DNA of 5,498 nucleotides, taken from the NCBI GenBank assembly GCA_023409695.1, contig JAEYQZ010000220.1, positions 1 through 5,498 of the forward strand, given 5' to 3'. This DNA comes from Methanobacteriota archaeon (GTDB lineage: Archaea > Methanobacteriota > Methanobacteria > Methanobacteriales > Methanobacteriaceae). The notes under the pieces are model-generated. The model searched no databases. It was not told where the DNA came from and saw nothing but the letters and a program-made list of their open reading frames with translations. The position numbers and the translations under genes are program-made. Positions 1-4,876 of this stretch are shown here, in pieces; position 1 is the first letter of the stretch; each line of letters starts with the position of its first letter.

Positions 1-11
1 TTTTTGTCCAT
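1..11 (-). CDS. Start of an unidentified minus-strand gene, cut by the window edge
   Basis: A minus-strand ATG at 11-9 is followed by codons for Asp and Lys before the window ends. It is placed as a gene start because a strong Shine-Dalgarno sequence, GAGGTG (22-17), sits 5 bases upstream, and a TATA-like box lies further upstream at about 66-55, at a spacing that would give a leader of about 25 bases. Nothing can be said about the product from three codons. It would be read in the same direction as cobK but has its own promoter signals, so it is probably a separate transcription unit. Confidence 0.5.
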
Positions 12-16
12 AAAAA

Positions 17-66
17 CACCTCATGCAATGAGTTGATCTTATTTGAACATATGTTATATATATTAA
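17..66 (-). promoter_or_regulatory. Candidate promoter and ribosome binding site for the gene leaving the window at the left edge
   Basis: Read on the minus strand, an A-rich BRE-like stretch (about 76-70) precedes a TATA-like run of alternating A and T at 66-55. A perfect 10-base palindrome, AACATATGTT (46-55), follows directly. The ribosome binding site GAGGTG is at 22-17. With archaeal spacing the transcript would start near 35. A short hairpin, CTCAT/ATGAG with a 3-base loop (20-32), overlaps the GAG of the ribosome binding site. The element pattern is visible; promoter activity is inferred. Confidence 0.4.
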
Positions 67-180
67 CTATCTTTTGGTATAGCTATGATTAGCATATTGC
101 ATTTCCAATATTTTAAGTAGTCTTAACGTTGGATAACTAATGTTAAAAATATTTAATTTAGAAGTAAGGCTAGGAATAAC

Positions 181-197
181 TTAAAAAATAAATTTAG
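181..197 (-). terminator. Candidate U-rich terminator downstream of cobK
   Basis: On the minus strand the sequence reads as a T-rich stretch with a run of six T (188-183), about 50 bases past the cobK stop codon. Archaeal intrinsic termination often depends on such U-rich tracts without a GC-rich hairpin. In DNA this AT-rich the run could be chance. Confidence 0.3.
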
Positions 198-230
198 AAC
201 TATTTGGGTGCCCTTAATAAATTTGAATGA

Positions 231-260
231 TGATTTTATGTAATTTTTAACATAAAATCA
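231..260 (-). other. Perfect 11-base-pair inverted repeat over the cobK stop codon
   Basis: The arms at 231-241 and 250-260 are perfectly complementary, with an 8-base loop (242-249). The structure includes the last seven cobK codons and the TAA stop (238-236), so the mRNA can fold a hairpin exactly at the end of the reading frame. It is not directly followed by a U-run; the nearest is at 188-183. It may protect the 3' end of the ATPase-cobK mRNA or assist termination. The structure is seen in the sequence; the function is inferred. Confidence 0.5.
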
Positions 261-1012
261 ACTATTTCATCTAAATCTGTGAAAATGTCTTTGTTTTCAA
301 GTCCTGCAACTTTTGGGCGGGTAACCAGCACTACATCGATCCCAAGTTCAACAGCACCACTTATTTTTGATAAAGTCCCACCAGTTTCCCCACTTTCTTT
401 TGTTATTATGAGAGATATGTCATATTCCTCAAATAATGTTTTGTTGAACTTTTTTGAGAATACACCCTGCATTGCTATTATATTTTCCTGTTTTAGTCCC
501 ATGTTAATGCATTTCTGGATGGAATCAACTGAGGGGAGTACCCTTGCAAATAACCTTGAAGAATCAATTTTTTCAATTATAGGTTTCAATGTTGAAACCC
601 CTGCAAGGTGCAAAATTCTGCTTTTAGTCAGTTCTTCTGCTTTTAGTGCAGCTTCCTTAAATGAGGATACTTCATGAATCAGATCATTTTCTTTAAAATC
701 TTCTAAAGGTCTTTCAAACCTCAAATATTTAGTTCCAGTTATATTTGAAGATTCTATGGCATTATGGGTCGCAATTGCAGCAAATGGGTGGGTAGCATCT
801 ATTAAAATAGAGATATTGTTTGTTTTGATTACTTCAACCAGTTCTTCCAGAGTAAGTCCTTTGGAAATTATTTTATCTGCACCTGCTGCTTTTGCAATAT
901 CTGCACCATAATCTGTAGTGGTCGTGGCAAGTATCTTGAACTTATCTGTGCTGCTTAACCTTTTTATGATATTTGCAGCATCTTTCGTACCTGCCATTAC
1001 CATTACATTCAT
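236..1012 (-). CDS. cobK: Precorrin-6A / cobalt-precorrin-6A reductase (CobK/CbiJ family)
   Basis: This 258-residue protein is full length for the family (about 250). CobK/CbiJ enzymes are cytoplasmic and use NAD(P)H to reduce one double bond of the corrin ring in cobalamin synthesis. The cobalt-containing (CbiJ) substrate is the likely one in an anaerobic methanogen. Visible family motifs are an N-terminal nucleotide-binding strand with AGTKDA (residues 7-12), DATHPFA (72-78), YLRFERP (96-102), ARVLPS (156-161), MQGVFSKKFN (181-190), TKESGETGG (204-212) and TRP (231-233). The usual QGPF is QGVF here. The start ATG overlaps the stop of the upstream ATPase gene in an ATGA (1012-1009), and a GAGAGG ribosome binding site lies at 1026-1021, 8 bases before the start. 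It is therefore likely translated from the ATPase mRNA. No other cobalamin gene is in the window, which is common in archaea where these genes are scattered. Confidence 0.93.
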   Translation of the reverse strand: MNVMVMAGTKDAANIIKRLSSTDKFKILATTTTDYGADIAKAAGADKIISKGLTLEELVEVIKTNNISILIDATHPFAAIATHNAIESSNITGTKYLRFERPLEDFKENDLIHEVSSFKEAALKAEELTKSRILHLAGVSTLKPIIEKIDSSRLFARVLPSVDSIQKCINMGLKQENIIAMQGVFSKKFNKTLFEEYDISLIITKESGETGGTLSKISGAVELGIDVVLVTRPKVAGLENKDIFTDLDEIVDFMLKIT

Positions 1013-3540
1013 TTCATAAACCTCTCAACTAGCCAGTCGCTTACAAAAATCAAGCTAGCAACTACTAAAATTGCAACCCAGTCAATAATTGACAGTGCAG
1101 TTGTTCTAAATACTCCTTGGAGGAATGGAATATATATAACGGCTAGCTGCAGTAAGAATGATAGTCCAATTGCCACAACTAAAAATTTGTTTGAGAAGTT
1201 TGAGAACTTCTCCGCCCTACAGTTAAACACGTTAAATATCTGGAACATAACAAACACAGTAAATGCTATTGTTGTAGCTTTTAAAGTACCTGCTCCATTT
1301 GTAAGCTCTAAATAGTAGAGTACTAATGTTCCCACCGTCATTACCACTCCTGCAATGATTATTTTGATCAGATTCTTCCGTGGTATTATCTCTTCTTTTA
1401 GTGGGGCGCGTTCCATAACATTCTTCTCAGGAGGTTCCACCCCAAGGGACTGTGCTGGGGGGCCGTCCATAATAATATTTATCCATAAAACCTGAATTGG
1501 GTTAAATGGTACTGGGAGGCTCATAACTGACGCTGAAGTAATGGTGAGTATAGCGCCTATGTTGGTTGAAAGCTGAAACCTGACGAACCTTCTAATGTTA
1601 TCAAATATTATACGTCCTTCTTTAACAGCTTTAACTATTGTAGCAAAGTTATCGTCCTGTAAAAGCATATCTGCTGACTCTTTAGCAACATCTGTACCGC
1701 TTCCCATGGCAACTCCAATAGCCGCCCTTTTAAGAGCTGGGGCATCGTTTACACCGTCTCCAGTCATTGATGTGATATTGCCTTTTTCTTTGAGAGCTTC
1801 TACAATTCTGACCTTCTGTTCGGGGAAAACCCTTGCATAAACCTGGATATCGTCAACCATATTTTTAAATTCGGCATCGCTGAGTTTATCAAGTTCGGAA
1901 CCTGTAAGGACTTTACCTTCTGTAAGAATTCCAATTTCTTTCCCTATGGCTGCAGCAGTATCTTCATGGTCCCCTGTTATCATTACAACTCTAATTCCTG
2001 CTTTCATACAGGTTGCAACGGCTTCTTTAGCTTCCTGTCTCGGTGGATCCATCATTCCAACTAAACCGACGAAAACCAGGTTTTCTTCTAATTTGGTTTT
2101 ATCAATGTTATCCAGATCTTCTTCAGGTGTTAGTTTTTTGTATGCAAGAGCTAGAACACGAAGAGCTTTACCTGTCATGTCCTTTAAGTCGTTTAATATG
2201 ATTTCTTTGTCCTGTTTAGCGAGTTTTTGAATCCTTGTATCCTTTTCAATCCACATACATCTATCTAAAACGATTTCAGGAGCTCCTTTAACTAAAACAT
2301 AGTTGGTTCCATTGAAATCATTTACAGTGGTCATTCGTTTTCTAACACTGTCCAAAGGGATTTCAAGTAATCTAGGGTGTATTTTTTCAAGTTCCGACCG
2401 GTCATATCCATTTTCTTCAGCATAGGCTAATATTGCTCCATCTGTAGGGTCACCTATGAGTTTGCCTTCATTTAAAGCGGCGTTGTTACATAATGCAGAA
2501 ATTTCAAAGGCTTTCTCTGGAGCAGTTATGCGAGTTTCCCTCACGGTCATCTTATTTTTGGTAAGTGTACCTGTTTTATCGGTACATATAACATTACATG
2601 ACCCTAAAGTCTCAACTGCAAGGAGTTTTCTAACAATAGCCTTGCTTTTTGCCATTCTTTGCATTCCAAGGGCAAGTGTAAGTGTTAAAATTGCAGGAAG
2701 GCCCTCTGGAACAGCTGCAACTGCTAAAGAGATAGCGGTTAAAAAAGTATCAATTATTGGGAGTCCTTGCAGGTACTGTAAAACAAATACCACTGAACAG
2801 ACAACCAGTGCGAGAATTCCCAGGTTTCTTCCGAGGCGTCCTATTTTTTGATGTAAAGGGGTATCCTCTTCTTCTTCCTGTATTAATTCCGCTATTTTAC
2901 CTATAGAAGTGTCCATACCTACTGCTACTACAACACCCCTTCCTCTACCTAATGATACGTCAGTATCCATAAAGACCAGATTATCTGTCTCTTCTTCACC
3001 ATCAACAATTTCCGAGTGTTTTTTAGCTGGAAGTGATTCTCCAGTAAGTGCTGATTCATCTACTCTTAAATCAAAACTTTTTATTAGTCTTAAATCTGCA
3101 GGAATATTGTCTCCTTCTTCTATAACAACGATGTCTCCGGGTGTTAAGTTTTTGGCAGGTATCTTTTGCTTTTTGCCATCCCGGATAACAACTGCTTCAT
3201 TGGAAATAAGGCCTTTAAGCTTTTCCATAGCTTTTTCTGCCCTGTATTCCTGTATAAATCCAACGACAGCGTTTATTATGACAACAATCAGGATGACAAT
3301 TGCATCAATTGCATCTCCTACATAGTATGCCGCTATGGCGGCGAATATAAGTATAATTATAAGTATTTCTTTAAACTGCCCTAAAAAAAGACGTATTGGG
3401 CCAGGTTTCTCCTTTTCGACTAGTTCATTCAGTCCAAATTTAAGGTTACGTTTTTTAGCTTCATCTTCCTGTAAACCTTTATTTGCATCTGAGTTGAGTG
3501 TCTTCAACGTTTCATCTACACTTAACTTTTGCCATTTCAT
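1009..3540 (-). CDS. Cation-transporting P-type ATPase, type IIA, SPCA/PMR1-like (Ca2+/Mn2+)
   Basis: This 843-residue membrane pump uses ATP to move cations, probably out of the cytoplasm. Domains in order: N-terminal cation-ATPase domain (about 1-50), M1-M2 (about 57-98), actuator domain with TGES (166-169), M3-M4 (about 239-291) with the ion-binding PEGLP (278-282), phosphorylation motif DKTGT with D321, nucleotide-binding domain with KGAPE (418-422), TGDH (522-525), hinge TGDGVNDA (593-600), and M5-M10 (about 654-838). All catalytic motifs are intact. The M6 motif NIIMDGPPAQSLG (688-700) resembles Golgi SPCA/PMR1 pumps rather than SERCA (usual TDGLPA). Three SERCA site-I positions are changed: E771 is A663, T799 is M691 and E908 is Q767. 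The site-II residues E279, N688 and D692 remain. One ion per cycle, Ca2+ or Mn2+, is the inference. The protein is shorter than SERCA (about 990). The start ATG has only a weak ribosome binding site (AAGTG). cobK follows with a 4-base overlap. The alternative label is a PacL-type calcium ATPase. Confidence 0.93.
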   Translation of the reverse strand: MKWQKLSVDETLKTLNSDANKGLQEDEAKKRNLKFGLNELVEKEKPGPIRLFLGQFKEILIIILIFAAIAAYYVGDAIDAIVILIVVIINAVVGFIQEYRAEKAMEKLKGLISNEAVVIRDGKKQKIPAKNLTPGDIVVIEEGDNIPADLRLIKSFDLRVDESALTGESLPAKKHSEIVDGEEETDNLVFMDTDVSLGRGRGVVVAVGMDTSIGKIAELIQEEEEDTPLHQKIGRLGRNLGILALVVCSVVFVLQYLQGLPIIDTFLTAISLAVAAVPEGLPAILTLTLALGMQRMAKSKAIVRKLLAVETLGSCNVICTDKTGTLTKNKMTVRETRITAPEKAFEISALCNNAALNEGKLIGDPTDGAILAYAEENGYDRSELEKIHPRLLEIPLDSVRKRMTTVNDFNGTNYVLVKGAPEIVLDRCMWIEKDTRIQKLAKQDKEIILNDLKDMTGKALRVLALAYKKLTPEEDLDNIDKTKLEENLVFVGLVGMMDPPRQEAKEAVATCMKAGIRVVMITGDHEDTAAAIGKEIGILTEGKVLTGSELDKLSDAEFKNMVDDIQVYARVFPEQKVRIVEALKEKGNITSMTGDGVNDAPALKRAAIGVAMGSGTDVAKESADMLLQDDNFATIVKAVKEGRIIFDNIRRFVRFQLSTNIGAILTITSASVMSLPVPFNPIQVLWINIIMDGPPAQSLGVEPPEKNVMERAPLKEEIIPRKNLIKIIIAGVVMTVGTLVLYYLELTNGAGTLKATTIAFTVFVMFQIFNVFNCRAEKFSNFSNKFLVVAIGLSFLLQLAVIYIPFLQGVFRTTALSIIDWVAILVVASLIFVSDWLVERFMK

Positions 3541-3629
3541 TGTAACACTTCTTCATAAAATGATATATTAACATAAATTTGTTTCAATAGTTTGTAAAAA
3601 ATAGTTTTAAGACATTTAAGATTAATTAT

Positions 3630-3656
3630 GGTTCAAATTTTATATTTTTGACAACC
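3630..3656 (-). promoter_or_regulatory. Candidate ATPase-cobK promoter with flanking dyad
   Basis: On the minus strand, CAAAAA (3650-3645) followed by TATAAAAT (3644-3637) fits an archaeal BRE plus TATA box, predicting a transcript start near 3615 and a leader of about 75 bases. The box is flanked by an imperfect inverted repeat: GGTTCAAA (3630-3637) against TTTG-AC-AACC (3647-3656), with a two-base bulge. A repressor bound here would block TBP/TFB, so metal-dependent control is possible, but I recognise no known operator consensus. Other TATA-like runs in this gap are real competitors. Confidence 0.35.
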
Positions 3657-3840
3657 GTTCTTCAATCTTTATAGTAATTAACATAATATATAATTAATTA
3701 AATTCTCATTTGGTCAAGAATTATGCATACTCTATAATCAAGAATTAATTTTAGAATAGATGTTTTGTTTAGAAAATGCCTTTTAAAACTCATTTTCAAT
3801 TTTAAAGCTTAATATTGTGCTTTTACTGTATATTGATGTT

Positions 3841-3858
3841 GAAAAATAAATTAAAACT
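3841..3858 (-). terminator. Candidate U-rich terminator after the UPF0146 gene
   Basis: The minus strand reads as a T-rich stretch ending in five consecutive T (3846-3842), about 35-50 bases past the UPF0146 stop and just beyond the inverted repeat at 3875-3920. This fits archaeal U-tract termination. The local base composition makes chance runs likely. Confidence 0.3.
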
Positions 3859-3874
3859 TAATTTTAGCAGGAAT

Positions 3875-3920
3875 CAACTTTTTAAGGGCTGTTATTTACA
3901 AGAAACCTTGTAAAAAGTTG
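3875..3920 (-). other. Two competing inverted repeats over the UPF0146 stop codon
   Basis: An outer perfect 10-base repeat pairs 3875-3884 with 3911-3920. An inner perfect 8-base repeat pairs 3895-3902 with 3907-3914 around a 4-base loop. They share 3911-3914, so the full forms exclude each other. The outer stem can extend by about four more pairs, including one G-U, past a bulged base at 3910. Both lie over the last codons and the TAA stop (3894-3892). In the mRNA they could act as a terminator, 3'-end protector or switch. Only the base pairing is seen; the role is inferred. Confidence 0.5.
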
Positions 3921-4278
3921 CTCTTTTATAATTTATAAGTTTCATTTTGCTGAAATTCACTGAATCGGTAGAAAATGGTTTTATTATAAGGTCTGCACCT
4001 GTTTTTTCTGCAACAGCTATAAGATGGGGCATCAATTCTGGCTGAGGCCTTATAGAATAGATAAGAGATGATCCACTATATATTTTTAAGTCAGGATTAA
4101 CAATATCATCTTTAATTATTTTCCCATGAGAAGGTTTAATATCTGTCATGACAATAGATGAATTGATATTTTCTTCCAGAATTGAGGCGACTTTATGGAA
4201 CTTTCCAGCACCTACTTCGACTATCTTCTCTGCATTACTATAATTGTTGATGATATACTGAGCAAAATCTTTCCACAT
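3892..4278 (-). CDS. UPF0146 family protein (Rossmann-fold, methyltransferase-like)
   Basis: The product is a small archaeal protein of unknown function, 128 residues from this start. Numbered from the alternative upstream Met (135 residues), it shows a SAM-methyltransferase-like motif I, VEVGAGKF (27-34), an acidic residue after the second strand (MTDIKP, D53), and the family signature DDIVNP (64-69), YSIRPQPEL (81-89) and LIIKPFS (104-110). It is too short for a complete methyltransferase catalytic domain, so SAM binding is a guess. I prefer the Met at 4278-4276 because the family typically begins MWxDFA and a GTGGT ribosome-binding-like sequence precedes it. The upstream Met at 4299-4297 has no ribosome binding site and its codon shares two bases with the rimI ATG. 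The gene diverges from rimI and is followed by a 351-base gap before the ATPase on the same strand. The family call is confident; the start less so. Confidence 0.85.
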   Translation of the reverse strand: MWKDFAQYIINNYSNAEKIVEVGAGKFHKVASILEENINSSIVMTDIKPSHGKIIKDDIVNPDLKIYSGSSLIYSIRPQPELMPHLIAVAEKTGADLIIKPFSTDSVNFSKMKLINYKRATFYKVSCK

Positions 4279-4287
4279 TTTTACCAC

Positions 4288-4293
4288 GGAGAT
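4288..4293 (+). promoter_or_regulatory. Ribosome binding site of rimI
   Basis: GGAGAT lies 4 bases before the rimI ATG and fixes that start. It lies within the possible 5' extension of the opposite-strand UPF0146 gene, and any rimI promoter must lie inside UPF0146 coding sequence. A weak TATA-like GATATAC at about 4253-4259 is at a workable distance. Confidence 0.6.
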
Positions 4294-4297
4294 ATTC

Positions 4298-4732
4298 ATG
4301 ATAATAAGAGAATTTAAACGTCCAGATATTAAAAGGATTCTAGAAATTGAAATGAAGTCATTTAAGGATCCTTATCCAGCAAGTATCATTCTAGATATTT
4401 ATAATTTAGGGGCAGGATTTTTAGTTGCCCAACAAGATAATATTGTTGTAGGATATATTATATTTTGGATCAGATATGAAGATGAAGGTCATATAATTTC
4501 AATTGCAGTGGATAAAAAGTACAGAAGAAAAGGTGTAGGGGCTGAACTTGTCAATTATGCCATAGATATCTTCAAAAAATGCAATGTAAGAGAAATTAAA
4601 CTGGAAGTTAGGGTTGGAAATGCAGGGGCCAGAAAATTCTATACTAATTTAGGATTTAAGGAAAGTAAAATCTGTGAAGGTTATTATGAGGACGGTGAAG
4701 ATGCCGTAATCATGAAAAAAATTACAGAATAA
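4298..4732 (+). CDS. rimI: Protein N-terminal acetyltransferase, GNAT family (RimI / archaeal Ard1-like)
   Basis: This 144-residue cytoplasmic enzyme transfers acetyl from acetyl-CoA to the alpha-amino group of proteins. Bacterial RimI modifies ribosomal protein S18. Archaeal homologues such as Sulfolobus Ard1 have broader N-terminal substrates, so general N-terminal acetylation is the likelier role here. Seen in the sequence: the N-terminal MIIREFKRPDI typical of the family, the acetyl-CoA pyrophosphate loop RRKGVG (76-81), the strand KLEVRVGN (101-108), the AR-x-FY-x3-GF segment (111-120) with Tyr115, and the C-terminal YYEDGEDA (129-136) characteristic of RimI/Ard1. Length is normal and there is no signal peptide or membrane segment. 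The start is supported by GGAGAT 4 bases upstream. It is divergent from the UPF0146 gene, and the next gene on the same strand, carA, starts 144 bases downstream with its own promoter signals. Confidence 0.9.
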   Translation: MIIREFKRPDIKRILEIEMKSFKDPYPASIILDIYNLGAGFLVAQQDNIVVGYIIFWIRYEDEGHIISIAVDKKYRRKGVGAELVNYAIDIFKKCNVREIKLEVRVGNAGARKFYTNLGFKESKICEGYYEDGEDAVIMKKITE

Positions 4733-4750
4733 TTTTTGTATATTTATTCT
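4733..4750 (+). terminator. Candidate U-rich terminator of rimI
   Basis: Immediately after the rimI stop codon (4730-4732) come five T (4733-4737) and then a further T-rich stretch to about 4749. There is no hairpin, which is compatible with archaeal U-tract termination. It lies just before the carA promoter candidate, so rimI and carA are probably separate transcripts. Confidence 0.35.
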
Positions 4751-4757
4751 CGAAAAC

Positions 4758-4774
4758 TACAAAAGATATAATAC
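4758..4774 (+). promoter_or_regulatory. Candidate carA promoter (BRE plus TATA)
   Basis: TACAAAA (4758-4764) followed by GATATAATA (4765-4773) fits an archaeal BRE/TATA pair. A start about 25 bases downstream, near 4795, would leave a leader of about 80 bases before the carA ATG. A second TATA-like stretch at about 4831-4841 would give a much shorter leader, and it is also one arm of an inverted repeat. Confidence 0.4.
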
Positions 4775-4830
4775 TAGAAGATCAAATGTGATAAAGATAA
4801 TTACTAAATTAAAGTTCAATTTTTTGATTA

Positions 4831-4856
4831 AATTAATTTAAGCTATTAAACTAATT
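4831..4856. repeat. Imperfect inverted repeat upstream of carA
   Basis: The arms AATTAATTTAA (4831-4841) and TTAAACTAATT (4846-4856) pair with one mismatch around the spacer GCTA. The element ends 20 bases before the carA start codon. Its position suits an operator or a leader hairpin, but the sequence is almost pure A/T, so chance is a serious alternative. Confidence 0.35.
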
Positions 4857-4867
4857 CACGATTATAC

Positions 4868-4873
4868 GGTGAT
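4868..4873 (+). promoter_or_regulatory. Ribosome binding site of carA
   Basis: GGTGAT lies 3 bases before the ATG at 4877-4879. This is a common strong form in Methanobacteriales and fixes the carA start. Confidence 0.75.
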
Positions 4874-4876
4874 TAA

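Larger units (their letters stand above)
3541..3891. other. 351-base AT-rich gap without a convincing gene
   Basis: This gap separates the UPF0146 gene from the ATPase gene, both on the minus strand. I see no reading frame with a ribosome binding site, no tRNA and no GC-rich structured RNA. It holds TATA-like candidates for the ATPase operon (minus strand, about 3644-3637, and alternatives near 3690-3677 and 3570-3561), an imperfect dyad around the first of these (3630-3656), and a U-rich stretch after the UPF0146 gene (about 3858-3841). Two 10-base direct repeats also occur (TCAAGAATTA at 3714 and 3738; ATTAACATAA at 3567 and 3677), about what chance gives in DNA this AT-rich. Confidence 0.6.

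Noticed and set aside
279..677. Plus-strand open frame opposite cobK
   Set aside because: It lies entirely inside the well-supported cobK frame, has no ribosome binding site and its translation shows no family motif.
3561..3570. TATA-like sequence close to the ATPase start codon
   Set aside because: It would place the transcript start at or near the ATG, giving a leaderless mRNA, which is less likely in this group. The box at 3644-3637 is preferred, without strong evidence.
1595..3571. Several plus-strand open frames opposite the P-type ATPase gene
   Set aside because: All are antisense to a gene with every catalytic motif intact. Their translations are Ser/Thr-rich, as expected for a complementary frame, and none has a convincing start.
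3567..3747. 10-base direct repeats TCAAGAATTA (3714, 3738) and ATTAACATAA (3567, 3677)
   Set aside because: In roughly 350 bases of strongly AT-rich DNA about one such repeat pair is expected by chance, and neither is spaced consistently with a known element.
3541..3891. Possible riboswitch or structured ncRNA upstream of the metal pump
   Set aside because: I found no GC-rich helices or recognisable riboswitch core. The structure seen is limited to AT-rich dyads.
4279..4299. N-terminal seven-residue extension of the UPF0146 protein
   Set aside because: The upstream ATG has no ribosome binding site and its codon shares bases with the rimI start. The internal Met beginning MWKDFA fits the family start better. 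It remains possible, so it is mentioned in the gene entry.
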